Below are positions 43,866-55,328 of a stretch of 64,000 nucleotides of DNA, piece after piece. A program made the translations under genes and the position numbers. Numbering within the stretch: position 1 is the stretch's first letter; every line of letters begins with the position of its first letter. This stretch comes from Paramyrothecium sp. XJ0827. Its lineage: Eukaryota > Ascomycota > Sordariomycetes > Hypocreales > Stachybotryaceae. The stretch lies in contig JAJFPB010000002.1 in the NCBI GenBank assembly GCA_020881915.1, forward strand, positions 3,286,001-3,350,000, in the 5' to 3' direction. The notes beneath the pieces are model-generated. The model saw only the letters and a list, made by a program, of their open reading frames with translations, searched no databases and had not been told where the DNA came from.

Positions 43866-44560
43866 ATGTTTGCCAAACCCAGACCCAAGAAGAGCATTCT
43901 TCCGCCGCCCAGCAAGAAGCGCAAAACCACGTCCGCCATCGAAGAGATCTCTTTCGACAATGACGCCCGCCAGGAATATCTTACAGGCTTTCACAAGCGC
44001 AAACTTCAGAGGAAGAAGCACGCACAGGAGGAGGCGGCAAAAAGAGCCCACCAGGAGAAGTTAGAAATGCGCAAGCAGGTAAGCCTCCTTGCTGAATCGA
44101 CGGTCAGACAAATTGCTGACTCCATGGCCAGATCAGAGAAGAGCGACGCCGAGAAGTTGAGGAGCATGTCGAGAGCGTTAACAGAATGCTACGAGAGTCA
44201 GGGGCGGTCGTCCCAGAGATCGAGCAGGAATCAGCGGACGAGGAGTGGGATGGCTTCCCTGACAAGCCGGATCTTGAAATCGTGGATCACGAGGAAGAAT
44301 ACATAGACGAGGACCGTTACACCACAGTTACTGTGGAATCTGTGTCGGTCACCAGAGACGGACTGGACCGACCAGAGCTCCCTGCGGACGAGGACGAAGA
44401 AAAGGACAAGAAGGAGGGTGGTGAAAAAGCCGATGAAGGTTCAAGTAAAGTGAAGCCCAAAAAGCCCAAGAAGAAAAAGTTCCGCTACGAGACGAAGTTC
44501 GAGCGGAACCTGACAAACAAGAAGCAAAGCATGAAGAATAGAGCACGGAGGTCAGGCTAG
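43866..44560 (+). CDS. RRP17: Ribosomal RNA-processing protein 17 (Nop25/Rrp17 family)
   Basis: Nucleolar 5'-3' exonuclease-family factor for 5' end maturation of 5.8S and 25S rRNA in yeast. Exons are 43866-44078 and 44132-44560, 213 residues. The N-terminus MFAKPRPKKSILPPPSKKRK is basic. The family core is ISFDNDARQEYLTGFHKRKLQRKKHAQEEAAKR, joined across the intron to IREERRREVEEHVESVNRML. An acidic middle (ESADEEWDGF, DHEEEYIDED) and a strongly basic C-terminus (KPKKPKKKKFRYETKFER ... KNRARRSG) follow, a typical nucleolar layout. Intron 44079-44131 is phase 0 with a GCTGAC branch point. It shares a bidirectional promoter with BIG1. Confidence 0.92.
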
Positions 44561-44820
44561 ATATCTGTATGAGTAGGAAGACGTGTTTGATGAGCGGCAC
44601 CGGCCGCATTCAATTATAGATACCCCACAAAATACCAGCTTTCCTCTACAGGAGGGAGACACGCAATCCGCTTCTACTACACTGTTCACTGCCCAAGCAT
44701 CGCTCGAAACGTTCCCGAATCACATGTTGCTGCCCAGAGCTTGTGGTTCTGCTGCTAAGATCACGCTGATGCTGTTGGACGCCTGATTGGTGGTTTGAAA
44801 TGTTTGAACGGGTAAAATGC
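44561..44820. terminator. Convergent 3' region (Rrp17 / tropomyosin)
   Basis: 260 bases with both 3' UTRs between converging stops. Nothing else is seen. Confidence 0.4.
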
Positions 44821-45466
44821 TTAGAAGCTGCCAATCTCGGCCTGGAGCTCGTCGAGGTCCTTCTGGAGCTTGGCGTGCTTCTGGGCCATCTCCTCGTACT
44901 TCTGCTCCCACTGGTCACGCTCGCTCTCAAGGGCTTGCACCTTCCGCTCGAAGTGGCCAGCCTTAACATCGGTTTGTCGGAGCCTACATCACACCGTGTC
45001 AGCACCCCAGCAACGTCAGGGCATGGGGGGGAAAGGGGACAGCATACTTGTCGTTGGCCTCGCGGAGAGTCTTGTCCGCGGATTCGGCCTCCTCCTCGAG
45101 GAGCTGCAGACGTCGCTGCAGGGTCTCGTTCTGGGTGCCATGTTGTTGGCCCTCATCAGCGGCCTTCTTGAAGTCCTTGATGGCGGTCTCGAGCTTGTCG
45201 ACTTCGGTCTCGAGGAGGTTGTTCTTGTGCTGGAGCGAGGTGATCTCCTGCTCCTTGGACAAATTCTCCTGCTCCAGGGTCTTGACCTTGGCCTGGAGCT
45301 CCTCGACCTTTGCGCTTGCCTCGTCGGCCTCCAGGCGGAGGGAGTTCATTTTCTATCCTACATGTCAGACGAGCTGCCACAAGACCGCCTATGCCCCTCC
45401 AAACGGTGGGTGGTGGGGTAGGGAGCGGAGAGCAAGATCGTGACGAACCTCCTTGATGCGATCCAT
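44821..45466 (-). CDS. TPM1: Tropomyosin (Cdc8/Tpm1-type, 161 residues)
   Basis: Coiled-coil dimer that coats formin-nucleated actin filaments in cables and the contractile ring. Exons are complement of 44821-44983, 45048-45352 and 45449-45466. The first exon codes only MDRIKE, which joins to KMNSLRLEADEASAKVEEL. The heptad pattern runs unbroken to the end (LHKNNLLETEVDKLETAIKDF-type repeats, AELQKDLDELQAEIGSF-like end). Length 161 equals S. pombe Cdc8 and the first yeast-type short tropomyosins. Introns 44984-45047 and 45353-45448. It diverges from the securin-like gene. Confidence 0.95.
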
Positions 45467-45889
45467 TTTGAGGTTGTGAGAGGGGTTTCTGGACTTCTAC
45501 GTTGTAGTTGAAGATGAATGATTTGCGTGGTTGAATGAGCGGAGCCTGGAGTGATGGATGCCTTCGGTTTAGGAAAAGGGATGGGGTCAGGAGAAGCGAT
45601 AACCCCTCCACGATGCTGAGCTACCTAGGTACCTAGTTACCTTCCTTACCGCACCTTACCTTACCAACCAACGGAGGCTTTGTGGCTTGTGGGTGGCTGT
45701 TGTGTTTTGGCCACGCTAAGGTAAGGTTACACATGCACCACTGTGGAAGCCGGGGCTGACGCATGTGCCTGTTGTCCCGTCAACCCCTGCCATCCCGTTG
45801 TCAACACAATTCACAAACCCAACAAGTGTTGGCGGCTTTCGCTCGAGACACGTCAATGACAACGCCAACCGATCGGAATATTGACGAAA
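45467..45889. promoter_or_regulatory. Divergent promoter (tropomyosin / securin-like) with overlapping uORF
   Basis: 423 bases. A tract of taccta/accttacc-type repeats lies near 45621-45665. An upstream ATG at 45856 opens a 34-codon frame that runs to a stop at 45960, overlapping the securin-like start at 45890 in a different frame; its -3 base is T (weak), while the main ATG has A at -3. Confidence 0.55.
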
Positions 45890-47206
45890 ATGCTCAGCAC
45901 GCATCGAAATCAGGAGAATCTGGTGTACGGGCACCAGGGAACTGTCAAACAACTCCCTAAAACTCCCGGAGCGCGTTTCCCAAAGACACCCGGTCATAAC
46001 GACGAGAATGCGACCACCATTTTTGCTGGAAAAACTGGCCTGAAGGATGGCAAGCCCGCAAGGCAAGCCCTTGTCACCCCATCAGGTACAATATAGTTCT
46101 TTACCAACCCCGAAGTTCTTTTGGTACTGACCGTTTGCTTAGAGACACGAGCTCGAGCACCTCTGGGGAATAAGACTACGAATGCCAAGGCTAGGACAAA
46201 TCAAGTCCTGGGTGTCAAGGACACAATCAAACAAGTCGAAAAATCTCAAGGAAAACCTACTACGGCACAGAGGCCCAAGCAAAAGCAGGTTACATCTTTG
46301 TCCACGAAGCTCGCCATCAAATCCGACGAAAACGAACTCTCGGAGGAGGAACCAGAATATGCCCCCCCAAACCCGAAGCCTCTACCATACGAGTCCGACA
46401 TTCTTCCAAAGGGTGGGCTGACAGTGCACGGTCTGAAGAAGGAGAATCTGCTTCGGGGCTACTATCAGCATTTTCACAACCCAGTTGACGAGAATGGCGT
46501 TTCTCGAAAGGACAAGCAATTTGCCGAGGAGATGAAGCGAGTCATCGAGGAAGCAGACAAGCGCAACCAGCAAGAGCTTGATGCGCTTGATTGGGGTGTC
46601 ACAGACGAGCTCAGCACGGCCAAGTCTGCGAGCAAGAAAGCGGTACCCGCGCCGGCTCCAAAAGCGATGCCTACTATAAAAAGCTCACAGCGGAACCCTC
46701 CAACCATTGTCTCTCGAAGGGCTGCATCTGCATTATCAATGGCGGCAGACCGGGAAAAAGGGCCCGTTTTCCGAAACCCGTCAACAACTGTTCCTGCCAG
46801 GAAGCCATTGAGCTCCCTGATTCGTGGCGTCGGGGCCAAAAAGCAAAGTGTTCCAACCAAGTTGTCTTCCACCAACGCCGCCGCAGGGAATGTTGCTTCC
46901 AGGACGACATTAGGATACAACAAAGGGCGGGTGGCATCTTCCATGGTTCATTCTCAGAAGCCAACGGAGCCGGTCAAGCCTCCCCGTGCCTCGCGTCCAG
47001 TCAGTGCTGCAGATGATTGGGCGGAACTGACCATCACACCTGCGCGTGCAAAACAGAGCACCCCTAACCAAACAAAGACTTGCGAAGAACGTCCCATTCC
47101 TTCCTTTGTTTCAATGTTTGAGGACGAGGACGATGAAGAGCTTCCAGCTCTCAAAATCCCCGCCGAGCTCCTCGCCGAGGAGGACGAAGAGTTCGAGTTC
47201 AAGTAA
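45890..47206 (+). CDS. Securin-like protein (Cut2/Pds1-type candidate)
   Basis: Exons are 45890-46085 and 46143-47206, 419 residues, mostly disordered. N-terminus: two PKTP sites (23-26, 31-34), possible CDK targets. A destruction-box-like RAPLGNKTTN (70-79), formed just after the splice joint, resembles S. pombe Cut2 D-boxes. A segment EPEYAPPNPKPLPYESDILP (about 135-154) matches the layout of the separase-contact region of securins (Glu..Pro..Pro-Tyr/Phe-Glu-Ser..Leu-Pro). A KEN triplet lies at 165-167 (KKENLLRG). The tail is acidic (FEDEDDEELPALKIP ... EEDEEFEF). Securins inhibit separase until APC/C-driven destruction at anaphase. Sequence conservation in this family is too low for certainty; the alternative is an unrelated conserved fungal APC/C substrate. 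Confidence 0.7.
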
Positions 47207-48114
47207 GGATTGGGGGTCAATGATTTTCTTTATGCACTGCTGTTTGGATTGAGCAATGACTTTAGGTTCCACGGCACGAGATGTGGGATTTGGGTGTTGA
47301 GGCGTCAGGTGAACATGAGATGCAAGCCACGTTCTAATCCAAAGAATCCATGAGTATATATAGGTTCCTGGACGGTCTTCGACCACATGTATATAAATAG
47401 CCCCCCTTTGTGCACGAGAATCATCAGAGCAGGTACTTTTAAGGGAGAAAAACAAAGAAAATATGAATGAGGATGAGTTGACGTTTTTCAAGAAATAAAT
47501 CACCCGAATGAACAAGAAAGAAAAGAAAAGCTTAAGTCTAGGAGGCGCGACAATGAATTAGCATTCAGCTTACTCGTTCCGGCATTTAGCGAAGTGGACG
47601 TTGGAAGGTGTGGTGAATGCGTGTTGCGCAAGGTGGATCATCATTATGCCGGCTGCCGACGCAAAGTGTGGCACAATTCTGGATCGCCGTGGCTGCTCCC
47701 AAACAGCCAGTGGTTTGACAAGGGCCAAGGATTAGTGACTTTTGGCATCCCTGAATTAAAGTGCTCCCAACCTTCAACTTCTCACATCGCTGTTCCCGCC
47801 GAACTTCACCGTGCGCCTCGCTCCATCGGTCATTGCCTGCGTGCCGCCTCGCACCGGTGTCGCCTCTTCTTGCCCAATTGCTGAGCACACTTTTTCCCAC
47901 TTTCTCGCGTCGCCCGTGGATGCGGCAGCGTTGGCGCTACCACGCTGGGGTTTTGCCAGCTTCTCGGTCGCGTGGACCTCACTCCCTCGCGTACCACGGC
48001 GTGAGTCTCCAAGAGGATACCAAACACAACCCTGCACGGTAGTTTCTCGAAGCGGAGACGCGAGATATCATGATCAGGGCACGGTGGAACACTTAACAAG
48101 AGCGCATCGACACG
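47207..48114. promoter_or_regulatory. Intergenic between securin-like gene and SET1
   Basis: About 910 bases in tandem orientation: 3' UTR of the first gene and promoter of Set1. Small frames (47594-47884, 47811-48200) lack family features. Confidence 0.4.
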
Positions 48115-51100
48115 ATGACTCGTCCTCCCCCCGGCCCGAGCTTCGCGCAGTTCTTCCCCCAAGCCCCAAAGCTCAGGGCAGACACATATGCTCGATCTGA
48201 TCGGGAGCGGTCCAAACTGAAAGCCAGCGACCCAGAGTCGTTGCGAGAAGCCTCGACAGCACACGAAGCGGACACGAATGGTCTCGGCGGCCGTTCTCAC
48301 GTCACTGCGTTTTCAGATACCCCTCATCTTCTCGACGCAAACGAATCTCCACCGGCAGATATCCCCAGCACTGTTGGCTCTGCAAGCTCCCATACTAGTT
48401 CTGCATCTTCCGTTCTCAGCGGCTCCGCGCGACCACCCGCGAGTGCCCCGTCATCTCGACTGTCATCAGTGGTCACCCCTCTCACCTCGAAAGACTCACC
48501 CTCAGCCTCATCTACACCCGCACACGCGAAGCTAGATATGCCTACGTCTTTGGCAGCCGACCGAGCCGCAAGTCAGCCGTCTCATGAGACCTTGCTCAAT
48601 GGCCACAATGACTCTACATCGGGTGGTCCTGCTGGCCGTGTCCCGGCACGGGATTCGCAGCCGTCAGTCAAGGGTCTTAAATGCACCTTTGATCCACTCC
48701 TCGACCGAAAACACAATAAGAATGTGAGCAAGAGTGCAAAACCAGTCTACAAGGAATTTGGTTTGGTACGTATAATACATTTCCTCCTCAAGGGGGGGCG
48801 TCATCTTGGTTTAAACTCATGGCTAATGCTTGGATAGGATGATGACGCCCCCCCTGCGGACCCCCGACTTGCGAAAGGTGGTCGCTTGAGTTACATCAAC
48901 ACCGACTTCTATCTGCCGAAAGCACGTTGGCTGCCTGCTCCACAAAATTTGAAGCCTTACGCCTATGATCCCAAGACATCGATAGGCCCCGGCCCTCCGA
49001 CCCAAATCGTCGTCACGCGTTTCAACCCTCTTGTGCCTTTCAGCAAGGTGACGGCAATTTTTGCAACATTTGGTGAGATTGCCGAGGCCAGCAACAAGAT
49101 GCACCCGGACACGGGTAGTTATTTGGGGTTTGCAACAATTAGATATGGAAACTCAAATCGAGCGGGGAGGCCACCTGTGTCAGCCATCGACGCCGCGCGA
49201 CGGGCTGTGCGCGCTCGGAACATAAAGGTTGATGCCGATGTGGTCAAGGTCGAATATGATCCTGAGGGTCGCAAGAGCGGGAGAATGTTGGAGGAACACC
49301 TCAAACGAGAGCGAGAAAGGATCAGCAAGCAACGAGCCGCGGCTGCTTCCCCTGCGCTCAAGGTACCACCCACGGGGCCTAAATCGTCGCCTGGGCCTGC
49401 TTTCGTCAGGCCTCCGCCAACAGCACCAAAAGGTCATGCTGCGCAAAGACAAACCTCAGTCCAAGCACCACAACCAGCCGCGCCTCAGCCCCAGGCTCGG
49501 AGCCAAGCGCAGGTCGACGTACCCAACATTTCGGCCCAATTAGCGAACGAACCCTACATCTTTATTGCGGGCGATAAGGTCCCCGTCTTGGTTAGCATCA
49601 TACCGCACATGAAGAAGCGACTTAAGAACTATGCTTTCGAGGACATTCGCTTTGACAAGACTGGATACTACGTTATCTTCCGAAACTCGCCTACCGGTAA
49701 GAACGAGGCAGAACGATGTTTTCGCGCCGTCAACCACACAGAGTTTTTCACATACGACATGGCGATGCAGCTCTGTCTGCCGCGGGACAGTCGCGCCGCA
49801 GATACTGTTCGCCATAGAAGCATCAGCCCCGAGAGGCCACGCCGTACCGAACATCGTCGAAACGACGCCGACGCGGAAAGGCGACGCCGCGAGGACGACG
49901 CCGACGCCGAAGAGGAGAAGAAGCAAAGGGCAAAGAATTTCGATCCGGTCATCGAAGCAACCCGAACTGTCCGGGGAGTAATGATGGAACACCTGATCAG
50001 GCACATTCGCACCCAAGTTGCCGCACCTGCGCTTTACGAGTACCTCGATCCTGCCAACCATGTTGCAAAGCGGCGGAAGCTGAATATCGAGCATCCCGAT
50101 GACTTGGAAGATGACACAGCATTCGATGATGGTAACGACAGCTCCCGTATCGGAACCCCCAACTCGCGAGCGGATCCCATCGATCGACGGAATAATCGTT
50201 TCAGCCTTACAGCGTTGCCACGGATCCGAAAGAGCAAGGCCAAAACTCAAGCCCAGAGAAATGGTCCCAACACACTCAACCGAAGACGCGGAGCTATGGC
50301 TCGGACGGCGATTCGCTCCTTGCATCACCGACTCAAGAGCCTGGACAGCGAAGTGGAATCTGATGATGACATAGATGAGCGGTTGCTAGCGGTTCGTGAC
50401 ACAGAGGAGCCTGATTCGCGGCCTCGAAGTCGAATGAGCACGGACGACGAAGTGTCCAAGGACGAATTTGGTTCATGGGGTCCGCCTGAAGACGACTCCA
50501 TGACTGAGGCTAGCCTCGCCGTCACTGACAGTGCAATGACCAAGAAGCGTAAGCTCGAAGCTACCATCGAGACTGCAATGAAACGCAGGAAGAAGTCGGA
50601 CGAGGAGCTGTTTGGTGTCAAGATTGGCCGTCTGCCTACAGAGCTTAGAGATCAGGAGGACTCTGAAGAGCCTGCGCTAGGCGTCACCATTCTCGAGGAT
50701 CAGGATGACAGTAGTTTCTCGCGATCACAAACGCCCATGTCGCAAGTCGCGAAGGGTCAAAAGAAGAAACTTGTCAAGACTAAGAAAAAGTCAAAGAAGC
50801 AGGTATTCGAGGAGAGAGAGGCCCTCAAGCAACAGCAGCAGCAGGATGTCGAGTCACAGCGAGGGGACGACGAAGAAGAGGAGGAAACGGAGACTCCCCA
50901 GATGCCTGAGCCTGAGCCGGAGCCGGAGAAGGAAAATGAACCGGAACCAGTCGTGGAGAAGTTTGACATGAAGCTCTTCGCCACGGAACCGCTGACTGCT
51001 GCCTTGGAGCTCCCAGACGGTTTCAAGCCCGACATTTCGACACTGCAAGCCTTTGCACTCGGCCCGAAGGACGGACCCGACATGTCCAAGCTTCTGAAGA

Positions 51101-52068
51101 GGTTCAACATTGCCGACATAGGGGATCCTGAGCTGTGGCTGTGGAAGCGCAACCGCGTTCGGGAGCTAAACTCCAAGGACAAGGCTGTGCGAGACACGGT
51201 GACGATTGAAGGCTACTACGTCCCGAATCCGACTGGTTCTGCGCGTACCGAGGGCGTCAAGAAGATCCTCAACTCGGAGAAGTCCAAGTATCTGCCGCAT
51301 CACATCAAGGTTCAGAAGGCCAGAGAGGAGCGCGAGGCTAGCAACAAGAAGAGCGGGAAAGACTCAACTGCGGCCGTGTCCGAAGCCGCCAAGCTCGCCG
51401 CAGAGAAACTGGCGGCGAAGGGCAGCTCCCGAGCCAACCGCGCGACCAACCGTCGTTATGTGGCCGACCTCAACGATCAGAAGAAGACGTTGGGGCAGGA
51501 TTCCGACGTCTTCAAGTTCAACCAGCTTAAGAAGCGCAAGAAACCCGTCAAGTTTGCCCGCTCGGCGATTCACAACTGGGGCCTGTACGCCATGGAGAAC
51601 ATCGCCAAGGACGACATGATTATCGAGTATGTCGGCGAGGAGGTGCGGCAGCAGATTGCCGAGATCCGTGAGAACCGCTACCTGAAGAGCGGCATAGGCA
51701 GCAGCTACCTGTTCCGCATCGACGACAACACCGTCATCGACGCGACCAAGAAGGGCGGCATCGCCCGCTTCATCAACCACAGCTGCATGCCTAACTGCAC
51801 AGCCAAGATCATCAAGGTCGAAGGCAGCAAGCGAATTGTCATCTATGCACTTCGCGACATCGCTATGAGTGAGTATTCCCCTTCGTTTGAGAACCCGGTT
51901 TAAGATTGGGTCTTTGCTACCTATTTCATTGTGTGAACTATGGGAGGCTAACTCATTCTTCCAGACGAAGAGTTGACCTACGACTACAAGTTTGAACGCG
52001 AGATTGGCAGCCTGGATCGCATCCCTTGTCTCTGCGGCACCGCGGCATGCAAGGGCTTCCTCAACTAA
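48115..52068 (+). CDS. SET1: Histone H3-K4 methyltransferase Set1 (COMPASS catalytic subunit)
   Basis: Catalytic subunit of COMPASS, methylating histone H3 lysine 4. Exons are 48115-48765, 48838-51868 and 51965-52068, 1261 residues. A Ser/Pro-rich N-terminus (1-215) is followed by RRM1 starting [15 protein letters not shown] (about 273-355). The second Set1-specific RRM is about 480-560 ([20 protein letters not shown]). A long acidic/basic linker holds an EEEEET/EPEPEPE-rich run. The n-SET COMPASS-binding block starts at about [12 protein letters not shown] (950). The SET domain, about 1121-1240, has [20 protein letters not shown] and [11 protein letters not shown]; its [10 protein letters not shown] motif is completed across the last intron. 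Post-[16 protein letters not shown] supplies the Cys for zinc. Introns are 48766-48837 and 51869-51964. Confidence 0.96.
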
Positions 52069-52902
52069 GCGCTGCTCTATAGGCCTTCGCGTCCTCGCCT
52101 ACAACCGGCCGTCTCGTCGCGAAGTGCAAAAACCTTTGATGCAGCATGGTTGGAGGCCGGAACGTATTTGTGTCCGCCGACTAGGCTCGGGTCAGACGCG
52201 GCGCCCAATATAATCAGCCACAGCCTCCATGGGCTCTAACTGGAGTGGGATAGCATTTTCCTTGGATTCATTTCATTGTGGGCGTTGGACGGAAGGGTTT
52301 GGGGACGAAAATGGGGGAGGGTTGGTGGGCGTCAAGGCTTGACTCTACTGCATACAACGTACAAGGTGGCATTCAACTGCGCGTCCGGGTTCGGGCATCC
52401 GTTCGGCATGATATATTTTATCTTTTTGCAAAACAAAGTGGGAGGTTAGGGTAGGCCAGCCGGAAGAGAAGACGTGGTATGGCTGGGAGGATGACAGCAT
52501 TAATTCTGTGTATATAAGTGTACGATCTCACCGAGATGAAGACCACAAGGAGAGGACACAAGGAGAGGACACAAGGAGAGGATAGGAAGATTTAGGCCAT
52601 TTCGCAGACGAAATCTCATCTTCGATGGCGACTGAAATAACATATCTCATCCACCGTCAAATTTCCAAAAGACACGTTTGTCGAGCACGTATAACCCACG
52701 TAAGAACATTACATCAAGTCATCGCCAGGCTGAAACCCTCAAACGCCAGCTAAATTCCAGCGCCAAAAACAAATGACCACGAAAATGCCGTAGACTCCTT
52801 CCATGCTATAATGGGTCAATTCTTCTGGCCATATTCGAGTCGAGACCTAAGGCGGTCCCCGACACGTCTCTCGACGACTTGCATGTCAAGACTTCTTGAC
52901 AC
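52069..52902. terminator. Convergent intergenic region (SET1 / unknown protein)
   Basis: About 830 bases with both 3' UTRs. It contains the tandem repeat at 52543-52582 (separate entry). No coding frame is supported. Confidence 0.4.
52543..52582. repeat. Three tandem copies of a 14-bp unit (acaaggagaggaca type)
   Basis: The unit ccacaaggagagga / cacaaggagagga repeats three times head to tail within 40 bases. A purine-rich minisatellite in the convergent 3' region; no function is implied. Confidence 0.75.
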
Positions 52903-53621
52903 TCAGGAGTTGGCAGGCCTGCGCCGACCAGCCACACCCAGAGGCGCCCTCGGGCCAAGCATCCAGTCCTGCATAGCTAGCCACTCGCTCCAATATGTCT
53001 CTGCATCTTGAATCTCCTTTTCAGTAACGTTCTGCAGCGGCCGCAAGAAGGGAATCGTTTGTCCGTTATCCATGTCGTAGGTCGTCTTGACTCTGAGCCA
53101 GTTATCACTCTTGGCCGCGAAAAGGTAGTTCCTCCTTTCCGTCTCGTGGAACGGTCCGACACCCTCGGCCCAGTCGTCGCCGAAGAAGCCATGGAGAACA
53201 GCAGGCGAGTCGAAGCCAGTCGCAACGAGGCGGCGGATGTATGGAACGACCGTGACCGCTGGGGACAACATGCCTCGATGAGGACTATTTGTGGAGCTTG
53301 ACATCCGTGAGACATGACTGGGCCCGCCCATGTTGCCGCCTTGTGCGTTGCCCGGTTGAGTGGGCAGCTTCTGCGCGGGCAATTGGATGTTTACGAAGGC
53401 AGCGACTGCCTGAACAGGGCTGCTGTACTGACCATGGTCCAGGAAGTATTGCAAGCATGACTGAAACTTGGGACACCAGTCGAAAATGTCGAACTGGGCC
53501 TCCTGAAAGGGCTATTCGACGTGGTCAGTTTCCGGGAACCGGTGGTAGGGCTGAAACATGGGAGCGTGACGTGGTCAGAGCTCTAGGCAGGGAGGCTTAC
53601 ATGCTGGAACGGCATGGACAT
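52903..53621 (-). CDS. Unrecognised conserved-looking cytosolic/nuclear protein
   Basis: I cannot name this gene. Exons are complement of 52903-53511 and 53601-53621, 209 residues. The first exon codes MSMPFQH, ending at a GTAAGC donor; two in-frame ATGs (53621, 53615) are available. The second exon begins PFQEAQFDIFDWCPKFQSC and continues YFLDHGQYSSPVQAVAAFVN. A Ser/Asn/Gly-rich linker is followed by a well-packed C-terminal half: PYIRRLVATGFDSPAVLHGFF, DDWAEGVGPFHETERRNYLF, NDETIPFLRP-like NGQTIPFLRPLQNVTEKE and YWSEWLAMQDWMLGPRAP. No signal peptide or membrane span. Amphipathic aromatic segments suggest a folded domain, perhaps a protein-interaction module. It is the last gene before a long gene-free tract, which may be its extended upstream region. 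Confidence 0.75.
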
Positions 53622-54708
53622 GTTAACTATGTCGTCTTCCAGTCTCCAAGTCTCGCTATTTGTCGACGGGGCCAAGAAAGTTCATGACCTTGGCTCCGAG
53701 CCAGAGAGACAGGCGGGCCAAAAGAGTCCAATGCCGTGGTTGATTGCGAGAAGGCAAGAACTTTGACTCGGTCTGAGTGCGTTACCCGAGGCCACGACGG
53801 GCAGGAATTCGTTGCAGCAGAGGTTGCAGATCGAGTGAGGATCTGCAAAGCAGGACTGGGAGACTCTGCCAATGGAAATGCACAGAGGCACAGACAAGAG
53901 GAAGAATGGCGAGATGCTGCGTTGTTTGTCGATATCAAGAGAGGACGTCCAAACGGAATATAACCTGGCGTTTGGTTTGCAAGGCTACCGCGGGGTGTGT
54001 CGATATCGATTGTCTCGAGTATATGTCTATGCGCGGGAGCGGTGGGGAGGTGTCAGGAGGCGTATTATTGGACGAGCTCGGAGTTATAGCTGAGATCTGG
54101 ATCAGAACAGATGATGCAGGGTCAGTTCAGTTCAGGCGAAAGCAGAAGAAAAAGAAAAGAAAAGAGTGGGAAAAGTACATCAAACGTAGGGGAACCCCTG
54201 GTCAGGCATAGCAGGGCCAGATTCAAGTACAAGTAGGTCAAATCAGGTTTCATGATAAGCTCAACATATATGCAGCCAATATGCAAAAGCAAACACAAAA
54301 ACGCAGAAGACAGATAGCAAACAAAGTCCCGCGCTGAGAGGACAAGGTTAGTGAAGGACTCACAGAACAAGTACGGCCCAGTGTGCGTCATGCAAACGGA
54401 CTTGACGGAGGCGTCCTTTTCGAGACAAACGGTGTGAGAGGAGGTTGGTCCAGCTTATGAGGACCGGACGAGGAATCAAATGCGGGTTGTGGTGTAAAGG
54501 AGTGGAAGAGAAAGTCAGGGGTGGGGGAAGCAATGGGGGCAAGGAGGAAAGAAGGAGAGGAAGAAGAGAAACAAACAGTAGTTAGAGGCAAACCAAAGTG
54601 AAGATGAAGCCGGGTGGGACAAGGAGAGGGTGAGGAGGAAGAAGAAGAAAAGAAGCAGAAGGAAAGTCAGGTCCCTGAAGGATACGATGCAGCAGCCAGG
54701 AAGGTGAG

Positions 54709-54731
54709 GTAGATAGGTAGGTAGGTAGGCA
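54709..54731. repeat. taggtagg microsatellite
   Basis: Successive tagg tetramers with one change, within the gene-poor tract. Related ggtacctacct/taggta words recur elsewhere in the window. Confidence 0.7.
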
Positions 54732-55305
54732 CTCAGGGAGGTCGTAGGTAAGGTATGTGCGCTACGGGGCCATGCAAGGCAAGGCAAAGCAAAGCAAAGC
54801 AAGGCAAGGCGAGGCAGGTATCGCAGCGCCGCTTTCACCTTACGGCAGGGCCTGGGGTGCAGCGAGAAGAAAAGGTACCTTGGTCTCGGGACAATACCTG
54901 CAGTGGGTAGAGGCAAAGAGACGGGGCGGAGGTACAGTACCTCGTACCGGCATCCGGGGATGGATGCAGTTGTAAGTTAAGTGCAGTGGGTTAAAGTAGG
55001 TAGCTGGAACACCACAACGACGATCGGGCCTTTGTCCACTTTGGACAAAAGATGTGCGTGCGGACGGGAGGATGGACAGAAGAGGGAAAGGGCCTCACAA
55101 GACTGACTGAGCAGAGCACGCCGAGGAAGAGGAATGGAACAGAAATTGAATGAATCGATTCAACGGAGCCCAGCACAACAGTCAGCGCTGGATGGGGAAC
55201 CAACGGCGAGCAAGGCCAGGCAAGGCAACGCAGAGGCCAGATCAGGCGCCGCAGAAGACGGAGACTACAGGTCAGGATGGGTCTTGGGCTCAGGACGGAC
55301 TGGTT

Positions 55306-55328
55306 GGATGGATGGATGGATGGATGGA
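55306..55328. repeat. ggat tetranucleotide microsatellite
   Basis: About five perfect ggat units. Simple-sequence repeat in the gene-poor tract. Confidence 0.8.
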
